Assembly: GCA_937922085.1 (NCBI GenBank) | Contig: CAKZVD010000044.1 | Coordinates: forward strand, 1-33,868 | From: an uncultured Tenacibaculum sp. | Lineage (GTDB): Bacteria > Bacteroidota > Bacteroidia > Flavobacteriales > Flavobacteriaceae | Reading direction: 5' to 3' | Length of the DNA stretch: 33,868 bases | Shown: positions 25,923 to 33,770 of the stretch, piece after piece | How the letters are laid out: each line of letters opens with the position of its first letter | Numbering within the stretch: position 1 is the first letter of the stretch | Notes under the pieces: generated by a model | The model's database searches: none | Told to the model about the DNA's origin: nothing | The model's input: only the letters and a program-made list of their open reading frames with translations | Program-made: the position numbers and the translations under genes

Positions 25923-27680
25923 ATGGAGACACATTTTGAACTAAATGAAGTAACTAAAAAGCTACCCAAACATTTACATAAGTTTGTAGTAAAACAACCT
26001 TATAATGAATATACTGCTCAAAATCAAGCTGTATGGCGTTATGTAATGCGTATGAATGTTGATTATTTAGGTAAAGTAGCTCATAAGTCTTATACTAATG
26101 GTTTGCAAAAAACAGGAATTTCAATAGATACAATTCCTAGAATGGAAGGAATGAATCGTATTTTAAAAGAAATTGGTTGGGCTGCTGTTTCTGTAGATGG
26201 TTTTATTCCTCCTAATGCTTTTATGGAATTTCAAGCATATAACGTATTGGTTATTGCTTCTGATATGCGTACTATAGATCACATAAAATATACTCCTGCT
26301 CCAGATATTATTCATGAAGCAGCTGGCCATGCACCAATTATTGCTAATCCTGAATATGCTGAATATTTAAGAAGGTTTGGAGAAATTGGAGCGAAAGCAA
26401 TTTCATCTTCAAGAGATTATGAAATGTATGAAGCCATACGTTTACTATCTATTTTAAAAGAGCATCCTAATTCTTCAAAAAAAGAGATTCAAGAAGCTCA
26501 AGAAAAAGTAGAATGGTTACAAGAAAACATGGGAGAATTGTCTGAAATGGCTCAGATACGAAATTTACATTGGTGGACTGTAGAATATGGTTTAATTGGA
26601 ACTGTTGAAGATCCTAAAATTTATGGTGCTGGTTTATTATCTTCTATAGGAGAAAGTGTGGGTTGTATGCAAGATAAGGTGAAGAAAATACCTTATTCTC
26701 TAGAAGCTTCTAATGTGAGTTTTGATATTACCAAACCACAACCTCAATTATTTGTTACTCCAGATTTTGCGCATTTAAGTTTAGTTTTAGAACAATATGC
26801 AAACACGATGGGAATGCGAAAAGGTGGTTTAAGTGGCCTTCGCAAACTTATAAACTCGAAAAACCTTGGTACTATTGAATTAAGTACAGGGCTACAAGTT
26901 TCTGGTGTTTTCACTAATGTTATTGCAGATAAAAATAACAACCCTATTTATATACAAACTACAGGTGAAACCGCTTTAGCGAATCGTGATAAAGAATTAA
27001 TTGGTCACGGAACTATATACCATAAAGAAGGTTTTGGAAGTCCTATTGGTAAATTAAAAGGAATTAATATTCCTATTGAAAACATGAGCCCAAGAGATTT
27101 GGAAGCCTACGGAATTTACGAAGGTAAAACTGTTGATTTAGAATTTGAAGGTGGTGTAAAAGTGAAAGGAGATGTGATAACAGGTACTAGAGATTTAAGA
27201 GGTCGAATTCAATTAATTTCCTTTAAAAATTGTACTGTAACACACAAGGACACCGTTTTATTTCACCCAGATTGGGGAATTTACGATATGGCTGTTGGTT
27301 TAGAAGTAATTTCAGCTTATGCTGGTCCTGCGGATGTTAATTCTTTTGAAGACAGAAGTAAAGTTTCTGAAACTAAAACTCATAAAATTCAATACTCAAC
27401 AGAAGATAAAGAATTATATTCTTTATATGATGAAGTAAGAAATTTAAGAGATGAAAAAACGTTTACAGAAGAAAGAATTAGTGCCATATTTAATATTGTA
27501 AAAAAACAATTTAATCAAGATTGGTTATTACCTCTCGAGTTATTTGAAATTTCAATAATAAACAATTATGCTGTTCAACAAGAAATTGAAACATATTTGC
27601 ACAACTTAAAAAGCAATGAACAATACAGAGACTTAATTGAGAATGGATTATCTTTATTGCCTAAAAAAGAAACAATTTAA
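25923..27680 (+). CDS. phhA: Aromatic amino acid hydroxylase (phenylalanine 4-monooxygenase type), long form
   Basis: This is a 585-residue pterin-dependent iron enzyme. The iron ligands are His131 and His136 in PDIIHEAAGHAP and Glu221 in HWWTVEYGLIG. The catalytic core spans about 30-330, with an extra helical insertion at about 165-210. Typical bacterial phenylalanine hydroxylases have about 260-300 residues. This one adds about 250 C-terminal residues (about 335-585) with a strand-rich part (GKLKGINIPIENMSPRDLE, GVKVKGDVITGTRDLRG) and a final helical part. The long form is common in Bacteroidetes. The likely reaction is phenylalanine to tyrosine, though substrate choice is inferred. The rhodanese gene follows after two bases. 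Confidence 0.92.
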   Translation: METHFELNEVTKKLPKHLHKFVVKQPYNEYTAQNQAVWRYVMRMNVDYLGKVAHKSYTNGLQKTGISIDTIPRMEGMNRILKEIGWAAVSVDGFIPPNAFMEFQAYNVLVIASDMRTIDHIKYTPAPDIIHEAAGHAPIIANPEYAEYLRRFGEIGAKAISSSRDYEMYEAIRLLSILKEHPNSSKKEIQEAQEKVEWLQENMGELSEMAQIRNLHWWTVEYGLIGTVEDPKIYGAGLLSSIGESVGCMQDKVKKIPYSLEASNVSFDITKPQPQLFVTPDFAHLSLVLEQYANTMGMRKGGLSGLRKLINSKNLGTIELSTGLQVSGVFTNVIADKNNNPIYIQTTGETALANRDKELIGHGTIYHKEGFGSPIGKLKGINIPIENMSPRDLEAYGIYEGKTVDLEFEGGVKVKGDVITGTRDLRGRIQLISFKNCTVTHKDTVLFHPDWGIYDMAVGLEVISAYAGPADVNSFEDRSKVSETKTHKIQYSTEDKELYSLYDEVRNLRDEKTFTEERISAIFNIVKKQFNQDWLLPLELFEISIINNYAVQQEIETYLHNLKSNEQYRDLIENGLSLLPKKETI

Positions 27681-27682
27681 TA

Positions 27683-27991
27683 ATGAGTTTTTTTAATTTA
27701 TTTAAAAGAAAAAACATGACTAACGAAATACAAGAATATTTAGAAAAAGGAGCCGTAATATTAGATGTAAGAACTCTAGAAGAATGGAATGAAGGACATA
27801 GCGAAGTAGCTAAACATATTGTATTAAATACAATTCCTGAAAATGTAGCAGAAATAAAATCATGGAACAAACCTGTAATTGCTGTTTGTAGAAGTGGTGG
27901 AAGAAGCGGACAAGCAACTGATTTTTTATTAAACCATGATATCGATATTATTAATGGTGGTCCTTGGGGAAATGTAGATAAGTATTTATAA
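27683..27991 (+). CDS. Single-domain rhodanese-like sulfurtransferase
   Basis: This is a 102-residue cytoplasmic rhodanese domain. It has the early block AVILDVRTLEEWNEGH (24-39) and the active loop CRSGGRS (69-75) with catalytic Cys69, and it ends in GGPWGNVDKYL. It may carry persulfide sulfur to an acceptor. A second ATG eleven codons in is possible, but the first fits the usual flavobacterial N-terminus. It is translationally adjacent to the hydroxylase (two-base gap), and a strong terminator follows 74 bases later. Confidence 0.93.
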   Translation: MSFFNLFKRKNMTNEIQEYLEKGAVILDVRTLEEWNEGHSEVAKHIVLNTIPENVAEIKSWNKPVIAVCRSGGRSGQATDFLLNHDIDIINGGPWGNVDKYL

Positions 27992-28064
27992 ATCATAAAC
28001 TAATTGTGTTCTTGGCTAATTGTCGTCAAAAACCCCAAAAAGCAACAAATCGTTTAAAAAAATG

Positions 28065-28098
28065 AGATCTTGAAAAAGATGTTTTTTCAAGATCTTTT
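28065..28098 (+). terminator. Terminator of the hydroxylase-rhodanese transcript
   Basis: AGATCTTGAAAAA (28065-28077) pairs perfectly with 28083-28095 across a 5-base loop, followed by more T residues. It closes the plus-strand pair. Confidence 0.88.
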
Positions 28099-28299
28099 AA
28101 AGTTTTAAATGAAAAACATCAACTTAAAATTACAAATAAACAATATCAAATATTTCAAAAACACACTACTAACTTAATATTATAATTTGACCCCAATACT
28201 TTTATTCTAAAAAGCAAAGAGAAAATTCAGATTTTTCCATTGATCGTTTCATAACTAAAACTACTCTTATTTTTATATTCATATTCCATATCTAGTTAG

Positions 28300-28329
28300 T
28301 TGTCAATTCATTTACTTTTATTAATTTCG
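28300..28329 (+). promoter_or_regulatory. Bacteroidetes-type promoter of the first barrel gene
   Basis: TTG at 28300-28302, a 19-base spacer and TAATTTCG at 28322-28329 match the TTG-N19-TAnnTTTG pattern with one mismatch. It lies 25 bases before the ATG at 28355. Confidence 0.6.
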
Positions 28330-28354
28330 CGTTTTTAAAAATAAAAAATTGTTT

Positions 28355-29008
28355 ATGAAACTTACTAAAGCCTTATTTATAGTATTAGTATCCCTATTAA
28401 CTAACTCAATTTATGCTCAGAAAAAAATCACTTTCGGAATAAATACAGGTCTTAATTATTCATCGATAAGAGAGAGTAATGATATTATAATTCCAAATGA
28501 AAATACTGATGATTCAGGTTTTGCTTTTCTCTTTGGGCTAGTTTCTAATTATTACCTCTCAGGTAATTTATCTTTAAAAGCTGAACTAAATTACGAAAGT
28601 AAAAGAGAAAGCTTTGAAATTAAAGCTTTTCAATCTGAAATTGATCCTATTTTTATAGAAGAAGGCAATAAAATAAAAACTAATTATCAATTTATTACAT
28701 TACCCATTTTATTAAAATATGAATTTGGAAATTCTAACCCTTTTTTCATTAATGGAGGTCCTTTTTTAGGGTATTTAATTAGCGCGAAAGAAACATTTCC
28801 TAACAATGAAATTATAGAATTCTCTGAAAGAATGACAAACTTTGATTTTGGTTTGTCCTTTGGTGTAGGCAAAATGATTTCTTTAAATGATAAAAATAAT
28901 TTGATTATTGAGCTTAGAAATAATTTAGGATTAACCAGTATAAGTAAATTTGTTTCAGCTAAAACAAACTCTTTAAATTTAATTGTTGGTTGGAATTTCA
29001 CTTTATAA
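28355..29008 (+). CDS. Outer-membrane beta-barrel protein (PorT/OMP_b-brl type), first copy
   Basis: This is a 217-residue protein from the ATG at 28355; an in-frame TTG two codons upstream is less likely. Residues 1-21 form a signal peptide ending in IYAQ. The rest is a chain of amphipathic strands with turn motifs (FGINTGLNYSS, LSLKAELNYESKRES, LPILLKYEFG, PFFINGGPFLGYLI) and ends in VGWNFTL, a usual C-terminal strand for such barrels. It fits the outer-membrane beta-barrel family of Bacteroidetes (about eight strands). It was duplicated with the following gene. Function unknown. Confidence 0.85.
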   Translation: MKLTKALFIVLVSLLTNSIYAQKKITFGINTGLNYSSIRESNDIIIPNENTDDSGFAFLFGLVSNYYLSGNLSLKAELNYESKRESFEIKAFQSEIDPIFIEEGNKIKTNYQFITLPILLKYEFGNSNPFFINGGPFLGYLISAKETFPNNEIIEFSERMTNFDFGLSFGVGKMISLNDKNNLIIELRNNLGLTSISKFVSAKTNSLNLIVGWNFTL

Positions 29009-29107
29009 TCTCCAATTAACCCCATATTATAACACTAGTTCAAAATAAAACAGCAAATTCTCTTTCAGAAAATTATTTTTGAAAATTCAATAGTAAAATA
29101 ATTCTTT

Positions 29108-29713
29108 ATGCCGCTTAAAAAAACACTATTTATAGTATTAATATCCCTATTAACTAGCTCAATTTATGCTCAGAAAAAAATTATTTTTGGTGTAAATACT
29201 GGTATTAATTATACTTCTACTTTAGATGCAGAATTATATAACTCAGAGTTCTCTTACCTTATTGGATCTTCATTTGAATACCCTATAAACAATAGATTTT
29301 CTTTAAAACTAGAACTTAATTACGAAAGAAAAAAAACAAGCCTAGATTATAACTTTGCTTTAGTAAATGATCCTGAGAACTTTTCATCTCCCTCTAAGTC
29401 AATATTTACTAACAACCAACTAACCCTTCCCTTATTAATTAAATATAAGTTAAATGATATAAACCCTTTTTTCATTAATGCTGGAACTTTTTTTAGCTAT
29501 ACAATTAGTTCTTTTTTTAACGACACAAAAACTAATTTTAATGCTTTTAATTTTGGTTTTTCTTTGGGTATAGGAAAAGAAATTGTTCTTAATAAAAAAA
29601 ATAATTTAATAGTTGAGATAAGAAATAACCTACAGTTAACTGAAAAAACAGTAATAAATTCATCTCGATTAAATACTCTAAGTTTAACTATTGGATGGAA
29701 TTTTACATTATAA
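29108..29713 (+). CDS. Outer-membrane beta-barrel protein, second tandem copy
   Basis: This is a 201-residue paralogue of the preceding gene. It has the same signal peptide (SSIYAQKK), shared blocks such as FSLKLELNYERKK, NPFFINAG and NNLIVEIRNNL, and the same last residues GWNFTL. Surface-loop regions differ greatly and it is 16 residues shorter. It is 99 bases downstream of the first copy with no clear promoter. Its stop codon lies one base from the stop of the convergent GSCFA gene, leaving no room for a terminator. Confidence 0.85.
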   Translation: MPLKKTLFIVLISLLTSSIYAQKKIIFGVNTGINYTSTLDAELYNSEFSYLIGSSFEYPINNRFSLKLELNYERKKTSLDYNFALVNDPENFSSPSKSIFTNNQLTLPLLIKYKLNDINPFFINAGTFFSYTISSFFNDTKTNFNAFNFGFSLGIGKEIVLNKKNNLIVEIRNNLQLTEKTVINSSRLNTLSLTIGWNFTL

Positions 29714-29714
29714 T

Positions 29715-30665
29715 CTAAAATCTCATAAAAGGAAATTCTTGTAAAAGCGTTTCTTTTTTCTGAACTAATTTTTCTAAAAATTTCAAATGTGCTTCAGAAT
29801 TCGGATTAAAAGGTCTATGTGTCATTCCTTTTTGAATTTCTTCTACCTTTTTCATTGTTTGTAAAGCACTTTCTTTAACCCAAGTAATCACAAACTTCTC
29901 CCAAATATAATTTATTGCTGTTTTATTTGGGTGAATCATGTCTTCTTTATAAAAACGATAATCCCGTAATTCATCCATCATCAATTCATAAGAAGGAAAA
30001 TAATACACCTTCTTTCTTGGTTCAACTACTTCATGAATAGCTGTTATTAAATGTGATTTACTACGTTTATTTTCAACAAAACCATCTTTAATATGACGAA
30101 CAGGAGAAACGGTAAAAATTATAGTTATATTCGAATTTATTGATTTTACTAAAGAACAAATTCCTTCTAAACTCTCAATAATTTCATTTACTGGTAAAAT
30201 TTCTTTTAAAAATTTTTTTTGAGGAACTTTATGACAGTTAACAACAACACTATCCGATTCAATAAAACGATATACCCATGCAGTACCTAGGGTAATTACA
30301 ATATGTGTTGCTTGCTTTATTTCTTTTAAAGTCTTTTTTACAGAATCATTTAAACTGTTTATTAAATCACTCTTTTTAGTAGTGCTTAAAACCGAATGTG
30401 TATCAAAACTATGCCAACGCTCATTATGATTAAAAACATCATTATCTGAATATTCTTTTTCATTAATTGAATTCAAAATTAAATTTTCAATAGCTTTTGG
30501 GTGAAATAAAATTCCGAACGGATTTTGATTCGATTGAAACTTGTAATAAGATAACTTATCTCCTATATTTTCAGAAAAACAAGAACCTAACAATAATAAT
30601 TTTGAATCATAACCTATTTGATTATGTATCTGTTTTTTTAAGGGTATTTCAGTTTGTAAAATCAC
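29715..30665 (-). CDS. GSCFA-domain protein
   Basis: This is a 316-residue protein of the GSCFA family (PF08885), named for its GSCFA motif; here LLLLGSCFSENIG (23-35). Other blocks are NPFGILFHP (48-56), VITLGTAWVYR, FTVSPVRHIKDGF and DMIHPNKTAINYIWEKF. The layout (GSCF near the start and a late D-x-x-H) resembles SGNH hydrolases, so an esterase-like role is plausible but unproven. Start is GTG at 30665, which gives the expected ILQTEIPLKK opening; no ATG is nearby. No signal peptide. It ends one base from the convergent barrel gene. Confidence 0.92.
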   Translation of the reverse strand: MILQTEIPLKKQIHNQIGYDSKLLLLGSCFSENIGDKLSYYKFQSNQNPFGILFHPKAIENLILNSINEKEYSDNDVFNHNERWHSFDTHSVLSTTKKSDLINSLNDSVKKTLKEIKQATHIVITLGTAWVYRFIESDSVVVNCHKVPQKKFLKEILPVNEIIESLEGICSLVKSINSNITIIFTVSPVRHIKDGFVENKRSKSHLITAIHEVVEPRKKVYYFPSYELMMDELRDYRFYKEDMIHPNKTAINYIWEKFVITWVKESALQTMKKVEEIQKGMTHRPFNPNSEAHLKFLEKLVQKKETLLQEFPFMRF

Positions 30666-30777
30666 GAATCAAATTTTAAATACAACGAATTTAATATAAT
30701 TTCATGCATTTACCTGATTGATGACTAAAATCAAAACTTATTTCGTGTTTATTTTATTATTTTTTATTAGTTCTAAT

Positions 30778-31638
30778 TTAGTTTATTGGATTTACAAGTT
30801 TGTCATTTTCCCAAACTCCTTTAGCTAATATTTTACCTTTTTTATTATAAAAAACGCCTTCTCCTTCTCGCTCATCATTCTTCCAACCTCCTACATACTT
30901 TTTACCATTTGTCCAGAAGTACGTTCCTTTTCCTTCTCTAAGATCGTTTTTATAATCTCCTTCATAATGCTCTCCATCTTCCCAATAAAAAACACCTTTT
31001 CCTTCTCTTTTATTATTTGTCCATTCTCCTTCATACCTACCTCCAGTATCAAAAATAGCTATTCCATAACCACTTGCTTTATCTTTGTTTACATGTCCCA
31101 CATAATGAAGTGTATGTTTCTTTGAGTTTTTAAAAGTCAAATAACCTACAACAGACTTTCTTTTAAGTTGTCTTTTTGCAGAATACAATTGTTTCTTTGT
31201 TTTTTCTAAAACACTATATAAAGAATCATAATTTATAGCTGTTTTTGTAGAATCATCTTGTTTGTTTGATATTTTCTTATTGGCAACTATATTCATTTCT
31301 TCTTTTTCTTTAACAGTTTTTCCTTCTAAATTCATAAACTGTTTTGCTATTTTTATACGAAACTGTACATAATCTTTATCATCATCTTTTATAGAGTCTG
31401 AAAATTGTTTTTCATAAGCACTTAAAGCTGTTTCATATTCTCCATTAACTAATAAAGAATCTATACTTACCAAACTATTGTCGTTACTTATTTTTTCTTT
31501 AAGTAAAATATAATTCGTTTCTAATTGTGTTATTTCTTTTTTAAGTTTATTATGTTTTACATTACTATAAATTACAATTGTAATTAAGAAAAAAAACACT
31601 ACACAGAATGTAATAATTAAAGGTTTTGATATTTTCAT
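30778..31638 (-). CDS. Membrane-anchored coiled-coil and MORN-repeat protein
   Basis: This is a 286-residue protein. One N-terminal membrane segment (about 7-25) is followed by a charged coiled-coil-like stretch (28-55 and 135-162). About four and a half MORN repeats of 23 residues follow (about 177-280): GRYEGEWTNNKREGKGVFYW, then HYEGDYKNDLREGKGTYFW, KYVGGWKNDEREGEGVFY and a degenerate last copy. MORN repeats form beta-hairpin rods that bind proteins or lipids. The bulk is probably periplasmic, or cytoplasmic if the anchor is reversed. It begins 14 bases after the DUF2490 gene, so the two are likely co-transcribed. Confidence 0.88.
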   Translation of the reverse strand: MKISKPLIITFCVVFFFLITIVIYSNVKHNKLKKEITQLETNYILLKEKISNDNSLVSIDSLLVNGEYETALSAYEKQFSDSIKDDDKDYVQFRIKIAKQFMNLEGKTVKEKEEMNIVANKKISNKQDDSTKTAINYDSLYSVLEKTKKQLYSAKRQLKRKSVVGYLTFKNSKKHTLHYVGHVNKDKASGYGIAIFDTGGRYEGEWTNNKREGKGVFYWEDGEHYEGDYKNDLREGKGTYFWTNGKKYVGGWKNDEREGEGVFYNKKGKILAKGVWENDKLVNPIN

Positions 31639-31652
31639 AAATGTTTAAAAAA

Positions 31653-32480
31653 TTAGTCATCCATATGGATTGATGGCATTTTATTTTTGATATTTCTAGG
31701 ATCTAAAGAGAAGTACATATGAAACCTTGCTGTCCAACTTTGTTTAAAGTTAGTTGCATCTTCAAGTGTTTGTCCGTGAGAATACATGACACCTGTGGCT
31801 AAGGTTAACCTTGGACTCACTACATATCCTAAAGACATGTGTAATCTTAAATCTTCCATTACACTACCAGCTACTGCTTTTCCACTTTGTAAAATTAATT
31901 CTGCTTCTGGAGAAGCATAAAAAGTTTTTGGTTTAAACTTATTTGAATTTAAAGGTATTTTAGCTTTAAACATATAACGCCATCTATTTCTAAAAATATA
32001 TTTACTGTCTTCTTTAAACTTTTTAGTCCATCTATGTTCAACACGTATTCGATGATAAAAAAGCAACGAAGAAACAGGCGCAGCAAACATATATTGATGC
32101 CATATCCTCCATTCAGGCACTAAGTTTTTATCTTCCGAATCTTCATCTGTATTAAAGTTAAACCTTAAAACTCCCCCAAGACTAACATTAAACTTTTTAG
32201 AATAAATATATCCAATAGCATGTCTATTATAAATTTGTGCTAATTGTCCTACAAAAGGCGTTTTTTCAGTTTCTTGAAAACGAAAGTGTGTTTGTGCTAT
32301 CCAGTAAAAACGATTAGAAAGTCTAATATTACCATAAGTGTTAATCCAAGTTTTAGTAATAGGCTCTTTAAACTTAGATTTTAAAGGAGTGTCTTGCGCT
32401 TGTAAAAAACAGGAAAGGCACAAGAAAAAAACAATACATATTTTTATACAATGATTACTTTTAACACATAAACAAATCAT
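31653..32480 (-). CDS. DUF2490 family outer-membrane protein
   Basis: This is a 275-residue protein from the ATG at 32480; a TTG two codons earlier is unlikely. A signal peptide of about 29 residues ends near LQAQD. The mature part has alternating strands with aromatic girdle residues, including RFYWIAQTHFRF, VPEWRIWHQYMF, FYHRIRVEHRW and FRNRWRYMFKAKIPL. These are typical of DUF2490, a Bacteroidetes barrel family of unknown function. It is the first gene of a pair with the MORN protein. Confidence 0.85.
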   Translation of the reverse strand: MICLCVKSNHCIKICIVFFLCLSCFLQAQDTPLKSKFKEPITKTWINTYGNIRLSNRFYWIAQTHFRFQETEKTPFVGQLAQIYNRHAIGYIYSKKFNVSLGGVLRFNFNTDEDSEDKNLVPEWRIWHQYMFAAPVSSLLFYHRIRVEHRWTKKFKEDSKYIFRNRWRYMFKAKIPLNSNKFKPKTFYASPEAELILQSGKAVAGSVMEDLRLHMSLGYVVSPRLTLATGVMYSHGQTLEDATNFKQSWTARFHMYFSLDPRNIKNKMPSIHMDD

Positions 32481-32697
32481 AAACAAACACTTAATCTTAG
32501 GGATTTCACATTTAATATAGCCTTAAACTTGTTTTAAGTTTATTGACTTGTTTATAAACGCAGGTCGATATCGTTTAGTATACATGCTTAAGAATATATA
32601 AATGGCAATAACTATACTGTTCTATATTATACTCTTTAATGAATGACTATTCTAAAACAATTGAATAAAGTAAGCCGTAACTAACTAAAGTTAAAAC

Positions 32698-32870
32698 AAC
32701 AAAAAACCTTTTGCATATTGGGGATGCAAAAGGTTTTATTAATCAACCAAATAAATCTAAAAAATTCTCACCTTTTTTGAAGTGAAAATTTCAAAAAATG
32801 AAACTTGTTAGAAATGTTTAAAAACATTTCCTTTGTTTTTATATATTTTATGTATGTGAACTTTTAATTA
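32698..32870 (-). ncRNA. Candidate small RNA, about 170 nt
   Basis: A minus-strand -7 box TAACTTTG (32876-32883) and a 14-base-stem terminator (32703-32737) enclose about 170 nt in a gap with no gene. The interval contains a near-perfect inverted repeat (GAAATGTTT/AAACATTTC around 32811-32830) and a second imperfect hairpin (32760-32790). A 19-codon mini-frame (32768-32827) is present but looks incidental. No known RNA family was recognised. Confidence 0.35.
32703..32737 (-). terminator. Strong terminator in the DUF2490 upstream gap
   Basis: AAAACCTTTTGCAT (32703-32716) pairs perfectly with 32724-32737 across a 7-base loop. On the minus strand it is followed by TTTTTTGTTGTTTT. It is about 300 bases from the nearest upstream gene end (33032), so it probably ends either a long 3' tail or the candidate small RNA. 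Confidence 0.85.
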
Positions 32871-32875
32871 TACTT

Positions 32876-32883
32876 CAAAGTTA
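32876..32883 (-). promoter_or_regulatory. -7 box of the candidate small RNA
   Basis: On the minus strand this reads TAACTTTG, an exact TAnnTTTG match in a gene-free gap. No clear -33 TTG was found at normal spacing. Confidence 0.4.
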
Positions 32884-33031
32884 CAACACCTTCATTGTTT
32901 ACATCGTTATTTCTCGCCGTGAGTCTTTTATCTATAGATAAAATGCTTAAAAGAATAGATGAATTGACTTAAAGGCTATTTATTCGCTTGAGAAGTTTAT
33001 TGAAAATAATACTGACATTGTTTTAAAATTT

Positions 33032-33661
33032 TCAATCGAATTTTAAAACAGTACTATTTGGGAGACATCGATGAAACCATCTTTTAATTTCTATATAATC
33101 TGTTTTATTGAATTCTAAAAAGGGAAGTAACTCTTTAGAATTATCTTTTTTATAGATTATCATTTCATTTTTAGAAACTTTTACTTCCTCAATTTGAGAA
33201 ATTTCAAATACTCTTTTTTCTTTATTATTCTCATAATAAATTTCATTTTCATTTATCTGAAAAAACGCCGTTTTGGATAATTTAGAACTAGAGACTGCTA
33301 AAAGAAATAGTAACATTACCAAAATTGAAAAATTAACATGAATATTATCTACTAAATAATACCATAAAAAATAACCTCCAACAATAAATATAGAAAAACC
33401 TAAAGCTGTATCTTTAGATTGGTAATCATTTTCAGAAGCTAAAAAAATAATATTTTGAGCTTCTTCCTTTTTGTTTTTCAATAAAAAAGATTTCATAAAA
33501 GTAAAACCAAAAACTAGAATAAGAAAAATTGTAAAATAAGTACTTGGAATTTCTTTAATAATCTTTGAAGTATCAAAAATTAGGTCTAAAATGAAGTAAA
33601 CAAAAGGAATCATAAAGCCTTTTATTTTTTTAAAATCAAAATCTTCCCTCTTTCTTTTCAT
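33032..33661 (-). CDS. Membrane protein with PH-like C-terminal domain, function unknown
   Basis: This is a 209-residue protein. Hydrophobic segments lie near 13-30, 40-58, 86-106 and 108-124, giving probably four membrane helices. A cytoplasmic strand-rich tail (about 130-209) has FFQINENEIYYENN, FEISQIEEVKVSKNEMIIYKKD and a closing helix DYIEIKRWFHRCL. Such a tail resembles the PH-like domains of bacterial membrane proteins. I do not recognise a named family. The stop codon falls inside an AT-rich inverted repeat (33020-33049) that may act as a weak terminator. It follows the alaS terminator, so it has its own promoter, but none is obvious. Confidence 0.75.
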   Translation of the reverse strand: MKRKREDFDFKKIKGFMIPFVYFILDLIFDTSKIIKEIPSTYFTIFLILVFGFTFMKSFLLKNKKEEAQNIIFLASENDYQSKDTALGFSIFIVGGYFLWYYLVDNIHVNFSILVMLLFLLAVSSSKLSKTAFFQINENEIYYENNKEKRVFEISQIEEVKVSKNEMIIYKKDNSKELLPFLEFNKTDYIEIKRWFHRCLPNSTVLKFD

Positions 33662-33723
33662 TTAAAAAATTACTCCTACCATTTATTTCTTTCTTCTATT
33701 CTATCTTTTTCATCGTAATAAAA

Positions 33724-33756
33724 AAAGGTTCAAAACTTTATTTGTTTTGAACCTTT
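33724..33756 (-). terminator. Terminator of alaS
   Basis: AAAGGTTCAAAAC (33724-33736) pairs perfectly with 33744-33756 across a 7-base loop. On the minus strand it is followed by T residues, 15 bases after the alaS stop. Confidence 0.92.
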
Positions 33757-33770
33757 CTGTTTTTATAAGT

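Larger units (their letters stand above)
27992..28354. other. 363-base gap with terminator and promoter
   Basis: The gap holds the rhodanese terminator (28065-28098) on the left and the promoter of the first barrel gene (28300-28329) on the right. The roughly 200 bases between them are AT-rich and show no gene or clear repeat. Confidence 0.5.
32481..33031. other. 551-base gap with palindrome, probable small RNA and terminator
   Basis: From right to left it holds an AT-rich hairpin touching the PH-like gene stop (33020-33049) and an 18-base perfect palindrome (32926-32943). Next come a minus-strand -7 box (32876-32883), a structured stretch ending in a strong terminator (32703-32737), and finally the presumed DUF2490 promoter region. 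No protein gene longer than about 20 codons with support was seen. Confidence 0.5.

Noticed and set aside
30721..30828. A 35-codon plus-strand frame with a hydrophobic start (MTKIKTYFVF)
   Set aside because: It overlaps the 3' end of the MORN gene on the other strand and has no promoter box, and AT-rich DNA readily gives hydrophobic short frames.
32768..32827. 19-codon frame inside the candidate small RNA
   Set aside because: It is too short and low-complexity to support as a gene from one sequence.
33020..33049. AT-only inverted repeat at the end of the PH-like gene as a strong terminator
   Set aside because: The stem has no G-C core and overlaps the stop codon, so any terminator role is weak.
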